Counted from the first letter of the stretch, positions 1 through 8,298 are shown. The stretch: 64,000 nt of DNA from Ferrovibrio sp964429465 (GCA_964429465.1 CAYSCA010000001.1:16463-80462), one strand, 5' to 3'. The notes: generated from the sequence alone by a model not told the origin. Program-made: numbers and translations.

Positions 1-2
1 CT

Positions 3-491
3 GCCGCGCAATACGTGGCGATCGGACTTGCAGCTCATGTCGTGCAGACCAAGATCGAGCGCCAGCTGGACGTCACCTGCTCGCCCTTCAACCTTCTGAG
101 CGACGGCAATTACTGCGTCAGCAACTACAAGCCGACGGACCGGCAGGAAGTCTGGTGCTTCAAGACGCTCGGCGGCGTGGATTGCTACGGCGAACCCGAT
201 CCCTACTCGCTGGAAGGACGCGCCCTGCCGGATGCACCGCGACCGCTGGCCGATCCGCGCATGCCGATGTCGCCGCCGGGCCGGCGCAGCAACCCGCAGC
301 AGATCGCCGTGATGCCGATCGATCAGGTGCAATACGAGCCGGCAACAGATCCCGTGGTGATCGCCCCGGTCGGGAAGCCCGCTGCAGGAAATCCTGTGAC
401 GGTTGCGCCGGTGCCGCCGGCCGCTCCGCCCGCTGTCATGGTCGTGCCGCCACAATCGCCGGCGGAAATCGATCGCAGACTGGCGATGTAA
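3..491 (+). CDS. Hypothetical secreted or periplasmic protein, 5' end cut off by the window edge
   Basis: The reading frame is open from the first bases of the window, so the gene starts upstream; a GTG at 15 is in frame but is probably internal. The visible part has a Cys-containing region of about 60 residues (four Cys, including a WCFKTLG...DCY segment) followed by a long Pro/Ala/Val-rich tail. Cys pairs with a low-complexity proline tail suggest an exported envelope protein or lipoprotein, but the signal peptide would lie outside the window. I do not recognise a named family and assign no function. The next gene follows after 84 nt on the same strand. Confidence 0.6.
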   Translation, partial: AAQYVAIGLAAHVVQTKIERQLDVTCSPFNLLSDGNYCVSNYKPTDRQEVWCFKTLGGVDCYGEPDPYSLEGRALPDAPRPLADPRMPMSPPGRRSNPQQIAVMPIDQVQYEPATDPVVIAPVGKPAAGNPVTVAPVPPAAPPAVMVVPPQSPAEIDRRLAM

Positions 492-575
492 CAAGCCGGT
501 GAGGCGGATCGCCGGACGCCTCTCCCTTCTTGCTTCCGCTCCGGACATGCTGGCTTGATCCTCCGAGGAGAGGAC

Positions 576-2420
576 ATGGCCGGCGATCACGAGCGCATCT
601 GGACCTGGACGCTGCCGGTAACGCCGGCCGATCTCTGGCCCTATCTGTCGGACACCGCCCGCTTCAACGAAGCGGCCGGAACGCCGCGATACAGCGTCGA
701 GGAGATTACCCAGCCCGACGGCTCGGTGAGGCGGAAGGCCAAAACCAGTTTCAGGGGCGTCGAAGTCGAATGGGATGAACCGCCCTTCGAGTGGATTGCC
801 GGGCGCGAATTTCGCCAGCGGCGGGATTTTGTCCGCGGACCTCTGACCTATCTGGCCCCGGTGCTCCGCCTCGAAGCCACGCCTGATGGCGGCAGCCGGG
901 TAACCTATCGCCTGGCTGGCGCCCCGCGCGGCTTGCTTGGTCGTTTCCTTTTCGCCACCGGTCTGATGGGCAGGATCGGCACCGGACTGGAGAACATGGT
1001 CCGCCAGGCGGCCGATTTCGTTCGCGGTCAGGCGCCGGTGCCGTTCGAATACGATCCCCCGCCGGCTTCGCCCGAACAGCAGGAACGGCTGGCCAGCCTG
1101 ACCCGGCAAATCGGGGAAAGTCCGTACAGCCATGGTCTGGCAGAACGCCTGGCCCGGCATGTGGCGACCGCGCAGGAAGTCGATCTCGCCCGGATACGGC
1201 CGCGCAAGCTGGCTGCCCAATGGCAGGCGCCGCTGCGTGAGGTGACCGAGCTTTGCCTGGAATCGACGCGGCTTGGCCTGCTCAACCTGTCCTGGAATCT
1301 GCTCTGTCCGCGCTGCGGAGGCGCCAAGTCGAGCAGCGCGACGCTCGACCAACTGCCGCGCAAGGCGCATTGCCCCTCCTGCAACATCGCCTATGACGGC
1401 CATTTTGCGGAAAATGTGGAGATCAGCTTCAGCCCGGTCCCGGCCATCCGCCCCATCGGCGAAGGCGAATTCTGCATGGGTGGCCCGCATGTCTCGCGCC
1501 ATATCCTGGTGCAGCAGATCCTCGCCCCCGGCGAGCAGCGCCATGTCAGTGCCGCGCTGCCGGCCGGCGAATATCGCCTGCGCACGCTGGAGCCTGGCGG
1601 CGAATGTGTGATCAGCCATGACGGCGCCGTTTTTCCGGTAGTCCGCGCCGCCGACAGCAGACCGCCCGGTTTCACCATCTCCGCCATTCCGGGAAACACT
1701 GATGGCATCATCGCCTTCGAGAACCGCAGCAGCCGCAAGCTCACCTTCGTCATCGAGAGCCGCGACTGGCGCCGCGATGCCCTGACTGCGCACGAGGTCA
1801 CCACGCTGCAGGCTTTTCGCGATCTGCTTCCGATGCAGGTCCTGCGCCCCGGCGAGGATGTCGCGGTCGACAGCGTGACCCTGCTGTTCACCGATCTGGA
1901 GGGGTCGACGGCGCTGTATGAACGGCTGGGAGACGGCGCGGCCTATCATCTGGTCCGCCGCCATTTCGGCTTTCTGGCGGCAACCATCCGCAATCATGAC
2001 GGCGCGCTGGTGAAGACGATCGGCGATGCCGTGATGGCCGCCTTCGCCAAGCCGGAGCAGGCCGTCCTCGCGGCGCTGGAAATCCATGACCGCATCGGCG
2101 CCTTCAACGCCGAGTATCGCAGGGAAACCGCCGACGGCGACCGCCCGGTCGGCGCCGCCCTTGTGCTCAAGATCGGCCTTCATGCCGGCCGCTGCATCGT
2201 CGTCAATCTGAACGAGCGGCTGGATTATTTCGGCAGCACGGTCAATCTCGCCGCCAGACTGCAGGGCCGCAGCCGCGGCGGCGAGGTCGTACTCTCTGAA
2301 ACGCTGGCCAGGGATCCGGGCGTGGCGCCGCTGCTGGCCGGACGGCCGGTGCAGCACGAGGCGGCAGAACTGAAAGGGTTTACCGAGCCCGTGCCCTTCG
2401 TGCGGCTGCTGAGCGCCTAG
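576..2420 (+). CDS. SRPBCC / zinc-ribbon / class III adenylate-guanylate cyclase fusion protein
   Basis: About 614 aa. The ATG at 576 is preferred because GAGGAGAGG lies just upstream; a TTG at 555 is in frame but has no such site. Residues about 1-150 look like a START/SRPBCC lipid- or ligand-binding fold. The middle resembles the DUF5939 region and carries a CPRC-N18-CPSC zinc-ribbon pair. The last ~190 residues are a class III cyclase homology domain: VTLLFTDLEGST holds the first metal Asp, KTIGDAVMAAF the second, and DYFGSTVNLAARL the substrate/transition-state region. It should make cAMP (or cGMP) in response to whatever the N-terminal part binds. No membrane segment is evident. Its stop overlaps that of the convergent dehydrogenase gene. 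Confidence 0.88.
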   Translation: MAGDHERIWTWTLPVTPADLWPYLSDTARFNEAAGTPRYSVEEITQPDGSVRRKAKTSFRGVEVEWDEPPFEWIAGREFRQRRDFVRGPLTYLAPVLRLEATPDGGSRVTYRLAGAPRGLLGRFLFATGLMGRIGTGLENMVRQAADFVRGQAPVPFEYDPPPASPEQQERLASLTRQIGESPYSHGLAERLARHVATAQEVDLARIRPRKLAAQWQAPLREVTELCLESTRLGLLNLSWNLLCPRCGGAKSSSATLDQLPRKAHCPSCNIAYDGHFAENVEISFSPVPAIRPIGEGEFCMGGPHVSRHILVQQILAPGEQRHVSAALPAGEYRLRTLEPGGECVISHDGAVFPVVRAADSRPPGFTISAIPGNTDGIIAFENRSSRKLTFVIESRDWRRDALTAHEVTTLQAFRDLLPMQVLRPGEDVAVDSVTLLFTDLEGSTALYERLGDGAAYHLVRRHFGFLAATIRNHDGALVKTIGDAVMAAFAKPEQAVLAALEIHDRIGAFNAEYRRETADGDRPVGAALVLKIGLHAGRCIVVNLNERLDYFGSTVNLAARLQGRSRGGEVVLSETLARDPGVAPLLAGRPVQHEAAELKGFTEPVPFVRLLSA

Positions 2421-3925
2421 TCCGGGGTCAGGGCGGAAAGTCCCAGCAAAGCGCGGCGGCGCAGCCACAGGCTGGGCCGATAGCGATCGTCACCCGTGAT
2501 GGCCTGCAGCTGCGTCAGGATGGTGTGAACCGTCTCGACGCCCATCGCATCGGTCAGCGCCAGCGGCCCGAACGGGTAGTTGAGCCCCATGGTCATCGCC
2601 TTGTCGATATCTTCGGGGCTGGCGACGCGGATCTGCGCCATCTCGCAGCCGAGATTGGCCACCATGGCGGCGATGCGCTGACCGATGAAGCCCGGGCTGT
2701 CATAGATGGCCGTCACTGCGCGACCCGCGGCATGCAGACCGGCAACCAGTGCATCCAGCAGGTCTCTCCGTGCGCCCGGCGCGTGCATCACCGTCAGCCG
2801 CTTGTCGAGCTTGCCGGCGATGTCGAGGGCGAAGAGACGCCGATGATCCAGTCCAAGGCGGGCGGCATAGCTGGAGCAATCCTCGCCCAGCGGCGCGCAG
2901 AGCAGCGGGCTCTCGCCGTCGTCGAAGTCGCTCACCTGGAAACCGAAGCTGCGCAGCAATTCGGCCAGCGCCTCGTCTTCCTCCGCCAGCGCGACGCGGG
3001 CGGCAGGCGCAGTGCTGGAGACCGCATCGGGCGATTCGACGACAGCCTTGCCGTTCGCGTCATACTCGAAAAACCCGCGCCGCGCCTTGCGACCGAACTG
3101 GCCGCTTTCCTTCAGCAACTGGTGCAGCGGCGCGGTGGCGAGCCGGCGGTCGTAGAAATAGCCCTCGTGGATGATCTGGCTGACCGGGAAATTCACGTCG
3201 ATCCCGGTGAGGTCCATCAGTTCGAACGGACCCATGCGGAAGCCCCAGGCGTCCCGCATGACCGCATCCACCTGCGCCGGCGTGGCAACCCCTTCCGACA
3301 CGATGCGCAGCGCCTCCTGCGTATACGCGCGCCCGCCCAGATTCACCAGGAAGCCGGGACTGTCCTGCACGACGACCGGGACCCGGCCCATGCGCTCGCC
3401 TACCTTGGCCAGGGCGGCAATAGTGGCGTCGCTGGTACCCGGAGCGCGGATCACCTCGACCAGTTTCATCAGCGGTACCGGATTGAAGAAATGCAGGCCG
3501 CCGATACGCCCGCGGTTCTGGCAGGCACTGGCGATGCTGGCGATGCGCAGGCTGGAGGTATTGGAGGCAAGCAGGCAGTCGGGCCGCACGATCCCCTCCA
3601 GCGCACGGAACACCTCCTGCTTCACCGCAAGGTTCTCGACGATGGCTTCCACCACCAGGTCGGCAGGCGCAAGCGCCTCCAGGCTGTCGACGATGCTCAG
3701 CTTCTGTTTCGCCGCGGCTGCCGCTGGGGCCGCCATGCGCCCCTTCGCGACCAGCTGGTCGAGTTGGGTATTGATGGCATCCTGCGCACGGGCGGCCGCA
3801 CCGGCGACGGCATCGTACAGGAGTACCGTCATACCACCGGTCATGCCGACCTGGGCAATGCCCCGGCCCATCGCGCCCGCTCCAACAATACCCACTGTTT
3901 CAACGACTTGGGCCGACTCAGTCAC
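2417..3925 (-). CDS. 3-hydroxyacyl-CoA dehydrogenase (PaaH/Hbd type)
   Basis: About 502 aa, the usual size of the two-domain PaaH-type enzymes. It oxidises 3-hydroxyacyl-CoA to 3-oxoacyl-CoA with NAD+ in beta-oxidation-like pathways; 3-hydroxyadipyl-CoA (phenylacetate route) or 3-hydroxybutyryl-CoA are possible substrates. The N-terminus has the Rossmann motif VGIVGAGAMGRGIAQ, followed by SNTSSLRI and GLHFFNPVPLMKLVEV, typical of the family. The C-terminal half repeats the helical 3HCDH domain. I chose the GTG at 3925 because AGGGGAGGAAT precedes it and the Rossmann motif then begins about a dozen residues in; the longer ATG version adds an unrelated Gly/Trp-rich leader. No paa genes are adjacent, so the pathway is unassigned. 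Confidence 0.9.
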   Translation of the reverse strand: MTESAQVVETVGIVGAGAMGRGIAQVGMTGGMTVLLYDAVAGAAARAQDAINTQLDQLVAKGRMAAPAAAAAKQKLSIVDSLEALAPADLVVEAIVENLAVKQEVFRALEGIVRPDCLLASNTSSLRIASIASACQNRGRIGGLHFFNPVPLMKLVEVIRAPGTSDATIAALAKVGERMGRVPVVVQDSPGFLVNLGGRAYTQEALRIVSEGVATPAQVDAVMRDAWGFRMGPFELMDLTGIDVNFPVSQIIHEGYFYDRRLATAPLHQLLKESGQFGRKARRGFFEYDANGKAVVESPDAVSSTAPAARVALAEEDEALAELLRSFGFQVSDFDDGESPLLCAPLGEDCSSYAARLGLDHRRLFALDIAGKLDKRLTVMHAPGARRDLLDALVAGLHAAGRAVTAIYDSPGFIGQRIAAMVANLGCEMAQIRVASPEDIDKAMTMGLNYPFGPLALTDAMGVETVHTILTQLQAITGDDRYRPSLWLRRRALLGLSALTPD

Positions 3926-3968
3926 ACCAATTCCTCCCCTGCTGGACCACCATCCTGCCGGTCCGGGC

Positions 3969-3997
3969 CTTGATCTGCAAGCGACCCCACCCCACAT
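3969..3997 (+). promoter_or_regulatory. Heat-shock (RpoH, sigma-32) type promoter of hsp20
   Basis: CTTGAT at 3969-3974 and CCCCACAT at 3990-3997 are separated by 15 nt, close to the sigma-32 consensus CTTGAA-N13-17-CCCCATNT. It lies about 60 nt before the hsp20 start, where a heat-shock promoter is expected. Read by eye; no start-site mapping. Confidence 0.5.
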
Positions 3998-4003
3998 CAA
4001 TCG

Positions 4004-4058
4004 CGTCGAGGTGCCTGATGGGGCTTCGACGGCAGCTCGCTTGCTAAGGAGACCGCCG
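4004..4058 (+). promoter_or_regulatory. ROSE-like RNA thermometer candidate in the hsp20 leader
   Basis: Two hairpins can form. The first pairs CGTCGA (4004-4009) with TCGACG (4026-4031). The second buries the ribosome site: CTC-g-CTT (4036-4042) pairs with AAGGAG (4046-4051) leaving one bulged G at 4039, and CGGC (4030-4033) can pair with GCCG (4055-4058), which includes the start codon. The anti-SD strand contains TCGCT, matching the UYGCU signature of ROSE thermometers with its G opposite the Shine-Dalgarno. ROSE elements are known before small heat-shock genes in alphaproteobacteria and rhizobia. The very short loop (GCT) is a weakness. Confidence 0.45.
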
Positions 4059-4519
4059 TGACACGTGTTTCGTTGTTTTCAAGTCCGCTTCTGCTCGGGT
4101 TCGACCATGTGGAACGGATGATCGAGCGGGCCAGCAAGGCCGGCTCCGAAGGTTATCCACCCTACAATATCGAGCAGATTGGTGAAGACGGTCTTCGCAT
4201 CACGCTCGCCGTAGCCGGTTTCACCGCCGCCGATCTCGCCATTACCGTTGAGGACAATCAGCTTGTCATCCGTGGCAGACAGGCCGACGACAAGGAACGG
4301 GTTTACCTCCATCGCGGCATAGCCGCGCGTCAGTTCCAGCGCAGCTTCGTGTTGGCCGATGGAATTGATGTGATCGGCGCCAGCCTCGGCAACGGGTTAC
4401 TGCATATCGATCTGCGCCGCCCCAAACCGGCGCCGCAGGTTCGGAACATTGCCATAAAAACGACCGGCGGAGAGGGCGAGAAAACGCTCGATGTCGGCAC
4501 CCCAGGCGACCGCAGTTAA
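4058..4519 (+). CDS. Small heat-shock protein, Hsp20/alpha-crystallin family
   Basis: 153 aa. An ATP-independent holdase chaperone in the cytoplasm that binds unfolding proteins. The alpha-crystallin domain spans roughly residues 35-130, with ITLAVAGFTAADLAITVEDNQL and the strand pattern ending at LHIDLRR typical of IbpA-class proteins. The GTG start at 4058 is fixed by AAGGAG at 4046-4051. It is followed 19 nt later by a DUF1150 gene, a pairing common in alphaproteobacteria. The leader carries a sigma-32-like promoter and a possible RNA thermometer, so regulation by heat at both levels is likely. Confidence 0.92.
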   Translation: MTRVSLFSSPLLLGFDHVERMIERASKAGSEGYPPYNIEQIGEDGLRITLAVAGFTAADLAITVEDNQLVIRGRQADDKERVYLHRGIAARQFQRSFVLADGIDVIGASLGNGLLHIDLRRPKPAPQVRNIAIKTTGGEGEKTLDVGTPGDRS

Positions 4520-4538
4520 AGCGGAAAAGGAGACAACC

Positions 4539-4784
4539 ATGGCCACCCCCAGCGATACCGAAACCTATACGAACCCCGCAGGCATGCAGCAGGTCATGTC
4601 GCAGGAGCATTTTGCCAATCTGGGAGCCCCGGACCTGGCCTATATCCGGCCGGTAGAGACACCGAACGGGACAGGGTGGGCGATCTTCGCGGCGAATGGC
4701 ACGCCGCTCGGCTCGGCGCCCGTACGGGATCTTGCCTTTGCCGCGGCCGTGCAGAACGATCTCGTTCCCGTGGACGTGAACTGA
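4539..4784 (+). CDS. DUF1150 family protein
   Basis: 81 aa, starting at an ATG preceded by AAAAGGAGA. The body (AYIRPVETPNGTGWAIFAANGTPLG) is the conserved DUF1150 core, a small soluble alphaproteobacterial protein of unknown function regularly found directly downstream of hsp20. Co-transcription with hsp20 suggests a stress-related role, but that is only inferred from position. Confidence 0.82.
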   Translation: MATPSDTETYTNPAGMQQVMSQEHFANLGAPDLAYIRPVETPNGTGWAIFAANGTPLGSAPVRDLAFAAAVQNDLVPVDVN

Positions 4785-4840
4785 CTGGTGAACGTGCGCC
4801 AATCACAGCCGCCCCGTTCCACAGGGCGGGCCACGCCTGT

Positions 4841-5305
4841 TCAGGCGGCGTGACTGGCGGGGCTGTCGGTCAGCAATGCATAAAGCGCATCAGCGCTTTC
4901 GGCCCCGCGGAGTTTCTCGCAGACTGATTTGTCGCGCAGCAGGCGTGAGACGCGGGCCAGCGCCTTGAGATGATCCGCGCCGGCCGATTCCGGCGCCAGC
5001 AGCAGGAAAATCAGGTCGACCGGCATCTCGTCGATCGAATCGAAGTCCACCGGCCGTTCGACCCGGGCGAACAGACCGTAAAGCTTGTCCAAGCCAGGAA
5101 GGCGCCCGTGCGGAATCGCGATGCCGTTGCCGACGCCGGTAGTTCCAAGCCGCTCGCGTTCCAGCAGGGTGTCGAAGATGACCCTCTCATGCTGCCCGGT
5201 GATCCGGGCGGCGCGCGCCGACAATTCCTGCAACGCCTGCTTCTTGCTGTTGGCCTTCAGATTGGCGATCACGCCATCAGGGCTCAGTAGCTGAAAAATT
5301 TCCAT
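4841..5305 (-). CDS. ptsN: PTS IIA-like nitrogen-regulatory protein PtsN (EIIA-Ntr)
   Basis: 154 aa. Phosphoacceptor of the nitrogen phosphotransferase system (PtsP-NPr-PtsN), which tunes potassium, nitrogen and stress responses by protein-protein contact. The active histidine is in GIAIPHGRLPG, and the fold runs from LLSPDGVIANLKANSK through LLAPESAGADHLKALARVSRLL. The start MEIFQLLSPD matches the family's usual N-terminus. It sits 49 nt downstream of hpf in the classic rpoN-hpf-ptsN order, so it is probably co-expressed from the hpf promoter. Confidence 0.93.
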   Translation of the reverse strand: MEIFQLLSPDGVIANLKANSKKQALQELSARAARITGQHERVIFDTLLERERLGTTGVGNGIAIPHGRLPGLDKLYGLFARVERPVDFDSIDEMPVDLIFLLLAPESAGADHLKALARVSRLLRDKSVCEKLRGAESADALYALLTDSPASHAA

Positions 5306-5354
5306 CGGAAAATTGTGCCTCCGCGCTGATACCGAAAGGGCCCGACCACCAGGA

Positions 5355-5681
5355 TCAGGCAATGCTTTCGGCTGTCGGCATACGCGTATGATGATTGCGG
5401 CGCCGGCGCTTGTCGCGGCGCAATTGCTTGGCGAGTTTTTCCAGTGCCATGTCGAAGCTGCCATAGATTTCGGCATCTTCCGCCTCGGCCTGCGCGTCGA
5501 TGCCGGAGCCCACATGCACGGAGCACTGGCAGTGATACATCGCGGCCTCGCGGCGGAACATCACCTGTGCTTCGATCGCGTTGTCCATGTATTTCGAGAC
5601 TGCAGCCGCGAGCTTCTGATCAACATAGGTGCGCAGCGAGTCGCCGAGATCAAGGTGCTGTCCAGAGGTCTGGATTTTCAT
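5355..5681 (-). CDS. hpf: Ribosome hibernation-promoting factor, short form
   Basis: 108 aa. It binds the 30S subunit near the decoding centre and shuts down ribosomes in stationary phase. The start MKIQTSGQHLDLGDSLRTYV is the standard HPF beginning, and the basic stretch LRRDKRRRRNHH closes the S30AE domain. Many alphaproteobacteria carry a long form of about 190 aa with a C-terminal dimerisation domain; here the frame stops right after the S30AE domain and neither other frame downstream encodes the missing part, so this looks like a genuine short form. It lies between rpoN and ptsN and has its own promoter. Confidence 0.9.
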   Translation of the reverse strand: MKIQTSGQHLDLGDSLRTYVDQKLAAAVSKYMDNAIEAQVMFRREAAMYHCQCSVHVGSGIDAQAEAEDAEIYGSFDMALEKLAKQLRRDKRRRRNHHTRMPTAESIA

Positions 5682-5757
5682 GATGCGTCGAAACCCGATT
5701 TCGCTCGGTCGGCCTTGATAGTAGTACGCCACACCAAGCCCGTCATGCCGGTCGCGG

Positions 5758-5786
5758 ACCATAGAGAAGGGTCCCTACCGTGTCAA
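5758..5786 (-). promoter_or_regulatory. Sigma-70-type promoter for hpf-ptsN
   Basis: On the minus strand, a perfect TTGACA (5781-5786) is followed by 17 nt and TATGGT (5758-5763). It lies in an AT-rich island (about 5785-5840) that stands out from the GC-rich surroundings. Transcription would begin near 5751, about 70 nt before hpf. This would let hpf and ptsN be made independently of the upstream lpt-rpoN transcript. Confidence 0.6.
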
Positions 5787-5949
5787 CACTACAGAATTCT
5801 TATAACTTATTGATTTTAAATGATTAAGATTTGGGTTATCGAACATTGAGGTCGGGCTGTGACAATGACGTGGTCCGTATTCCAACGACGCGGCGACCGG
5901 CTGTATGCGGAATGCTGGAAGGGGCAGTCGGCTTAAGGGCCGCCCGCCC

Positions 5950-7494
5950 TCAGCCCGCTTTCAACAGGCCGGCCCGTTTGAGGCGCCGGCGCTCGACGGA
6001 AGACGGGATATTCATGGCCTCGCGGTATTTCGCGACGGTGCGGCGGGCGATATCGACGCCCTTCCCGGCCAGGATTTCCACGATCTTGTCGTCTGACAGC
6101 ACATCGTCGGCGGGCTCGCCATCGATCAGCGTCCTGATGCGATGCCGGATCGACTCAGCCGAGAAGGCTTCGCCGCCATCGGTCGCCGCGATGCTCGCCG
6201 TGAAGAAATACTTCATCTCGAAGATGCCGCGCGGCGTGGCCATCGTCTTGTTCGAGGTCACGCGACTCACGGTGCTCTCGTGCATCTCGATCGCCTCGGC
6301 CACCAGGCGGAGATTGAGCGGCTTCAGATGCGATACGCCGTGCCGCAGAAAGCCGTCCTGCTGGCGCACGATTTCCGTTGCGACCTTCAGTATGGTCTGG
6401 GCCCGCTGATCGAGCGACTTGACCAGCCAGTTGGCGGAGTTGAGGCATTCCGAGAGATAGGTCTTGGTCTGCTTGTCGGCGCCATTACCCGCATTCGAAC
6501 GGCTGACCCGCGCGTAATACCGGCTGTTCACCAGGACGCGCGGAAGGGTGTCGCTGTTGAGCTCGACATTCCAGCCACCATCCTGGCCGCGGCGGACATA
6601 GACGTCAGGGATCAGCGTCTGCACCGGTTCGCCGCCGAACAGCAGCCCCGGCTTCGGATTCAGCGCCCGGATCTCCTTCACCATATCGGCGATATCTTCC
6701 TGGTCGACGCCGCAGATCCGCATCAGCCCCGCGATGTCACGCTTCGCCAGCAGCTCGAGATGCTCAAGCAGCGCCTGCATGGCGGGATCAAGTCGGTCGC
6801 GATCCCGCAACTGCAACGCCAGGCATTCCTTCAGACTCCGCGCGAACAGCCCGATCGGCTCGATCGTCTGCAGGTCCAGCAGGACCGCCTCGACGTCGTC
6901 CTCTTCGACGCCCAAGCGGGAGGCGATATCGCCCAGCGGTTCCGTGACATAGCCGGCCTCGTCCAGCGCGTCGATGAGCGCCGCCCCGATCAGGCGGTCT
7001 CCCGCATTGGCGGGCATCAGCTGCCAGTGCTCCTGCACATGCTCGCGGAGGGTGCGGGCTTCCGACAATGTCTGCTCAAGCGAGCTTCCGTCATTCTCGA
7101 AGCGCGAGTCACCGCCGCGGCCACTGATGAAGTTGCTTTCCAGCGAAGTGTCATGCCCCGCTGCATCATAGCCGCTGTCATTGGTGAAGGTGCTGTCGCC
7201 TTCGGCATCCATCGCCGCCCGCGCGGTATCGGCCGAGGCATCGGATCCGAGATCGAGGCGCTCGACAGGCCCATCGCCGGAGGTTTCAGGATTGTCGAAA
7301 GGATCGCTGCCATCATCGAGACCTGTGGCATCGCTGTCGCTTCGTTCCAGCAGGGGATTGCGTTCCAGTTCCTGCTCGACATAGGCCAGCAGTTCGATGT
7401 TCGAGAGCTGCAGCAGCTTGATCGCCTGCTGCAGCTGCGGCGTCATGACGAGGGCCTGGCCCTGCCTGAGTTCGAGACGGGGACCGAGTGCCAT
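5950..7494 (-). CDS. rpoN: RNA polymerase sigma-54 factor RpoN
   Basis: 514 aa. Directs RNA polymerase to -24/-12 promoters that need AAA+ enhancer-binding activators. Region I is the Gln/Leu-rich start LELRQGQALVMTPQLQQAIK; an acidic region II follows (about residues 60-130); the RpoN box is ARRTVAKYREAMNIPSS near the C-terminus, which reads the -24 element. Start is the ATG at 7494, 15 nt after lptB. The window also contains a DctD-type sigma-54 activator (30074-31438) and two likely sigma-54 promoters, so part of this factor's regulon is visible here. Confidence 0.97.
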   Translation of the reverse strand: MALGPRLELRQGQALVMTPQLQQAIKLLQLSNIELLAYVEQELERNPLLERSDSDATGLDDGSDPFDNPETSGDGPVERLDLGSDASADTARAAMDAEGDSTFTNDSGYDAAGHDTSLESNFISGRGGDSRFENDGSSLEQTLSEARTLREHVQEHWQLMPANAGDRLIGAALIDALDEAGYVTEPLGDIASRLGVEEDDVEAVLLDLQTIEPIGLFARSLKECLALQLRDRDRLDPAMQALLEHLELLAKRDIAGLMRICGVDQEDIADMVKEIRALNPKPGLLFGGEPVQTLIPDVYVRRGQDGGWNVELNSDTLPRVLVNSRYYARVSRSNAGNGADKQTKTYLSECLNSANWLVKSLDQRAQTILKVATEIVRQQDGFLRHGVSHLKPLNLRLVAEAIEMHESTVSRVTSNKTMATPRGIFEMKYFFTASIAATDGGEAFSAESIRHRIRTLIDGEPADDVLSDDKIVEILAGKGVDIARRTVAKYREAMNIPSSVERRRLKRAGLLKAG

Positions 7495-7509
7495 GGGATC
7501 AGGTCCCGA

Positions 7510-8298
7510 TCACCAGCTGAAGCGGTCGCCGAGATAGACCCGGCGCACATTCTCGTCCGCGACGATCTCGGTGGGGCTGCCCTCCATCAAAACCTTGCCG
7601 TCATGGAGGATGTAGGCACGGTCGATGATGTCGAGCGTCTCGCGGACATTGTGGTCAGTGATCAGCACGCCGATGCCGCGATCCTTCAGATGCGAAACCA
7701 GCTCCCGGATCTCGCCCACGGCGATCGGATCGATGCCTGCCAGAGGCTCGTCCAGCAGCATGAAGGATGGCTGCGTCGCCAGCGCGCGGGCAATTTCACA
7801 GCGACGGCGTTCGCCGCCCGACAGGGCAAGAGCCGGCGTGCGGCGCAGATGCGTGATCGAGAATTCCGCCAGCAGATCGTCCAGCATCACATCGCGGCGG
7901 TCAGCTTCGGGCTCGACCAGCTCCAGCACGGCGCGGATATTCTGCTCGACGGTCAGGCCGCGGAAGATCGAGGCTTCCTGCGGCAGGTATCCCATCCCGA
8001 GGCGGGCGCGGCGGTACATCGGGACATTGGTGATCTCGTGGCCATCGAGCGTGATGGCGCCGTGATCCGGCCGGATCAGTCCTGTCATGATATAGAAGGT
8101 CGTGGTCTTGCCGGCGCCGTTCGGTCCGAGCAGGCCGACCGCCTCGCCCCGCTGCACATAGAGCGAGACGTCCCGCAATACCGGCCGTTTCTTGAAGCTC
8201 TTGCCCAGGCGGTGCGCCGCTAGGCCCGGAAACGGGTTGTCGGCGACCAGGCGCAGGCCGTCGCGTTCCGGATCGTTTTTCTCGTCCCGGGTCGTCAT
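7510..8298 (-). CDS. lptB: LPS export ABC transporter ATPase LptB
   Basis: 262 aa. The ATPase of LptB2FGC, which extracts LPS from the inner membrane and drives it along the Lpt bridge. Walker A is GPNGAGKTT, the signature LSGGERRRCEIARAL, Walker B FMLLDEPLAGID, and the switch His is in ITDHNVRETLDI. The N-terminus is about 20 residues longer than in E. coli LptB. It overlaps lptA by 4 nt and is followed by rpoN, the arrangement found in many proteobacteria. Confidence 0.96.
   Translation of the reverse strand: MTTRDEKNDPERDGLRLVADNPFPGLAAHRLGKSFKKRPVLRDVSLYVQRGEAVGLLGPNGAGKTTTFYIMTGLIRPDHGAITLDGHEITNVPMYRRARLGMGYLPQEASIFRGLTVEQNIRAVLELVEPEADRRDVMLDDLLAEFSITHLRRTPALALSGGERRRCEIARALATQPSFMLLDEPLAGIDPIAVGEIRELVSHLKDRGIGVLITDHNVRETLDIIDRAYILHDGKVLMEGSPTEIVADENVRRVYLGDRFSW

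Noticed and set aside
4809..4847. Hairpins CCGCCC/GGGCGG and CGCCTG/CAGGCG between the DUF1150 and ptsN stops as a bidirectional terminator
   Set aside because: Stems are short, the second has almost no loop and overlaps the ptsN stop, and there is no T run in either direction.
5284..5355. A frameshifted C-terminal half of a long HPF
   Set aside because: None of the three frames between the hpf stop and ptsN resembles the HPF dimerisation domain, so the short form is taken as real.
6142..8223. A 693-codon open frame on the plus strand across rpoN and lptB
   Set aside because: It is antisense to two well-supported genes and has no recognisable domain; long antisense frames are expected at this GC content. 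The same applies to long frames opposite aacS, the molybdenum hydroxylase, HyuB and the glucan synthases (for example 35567-38053).
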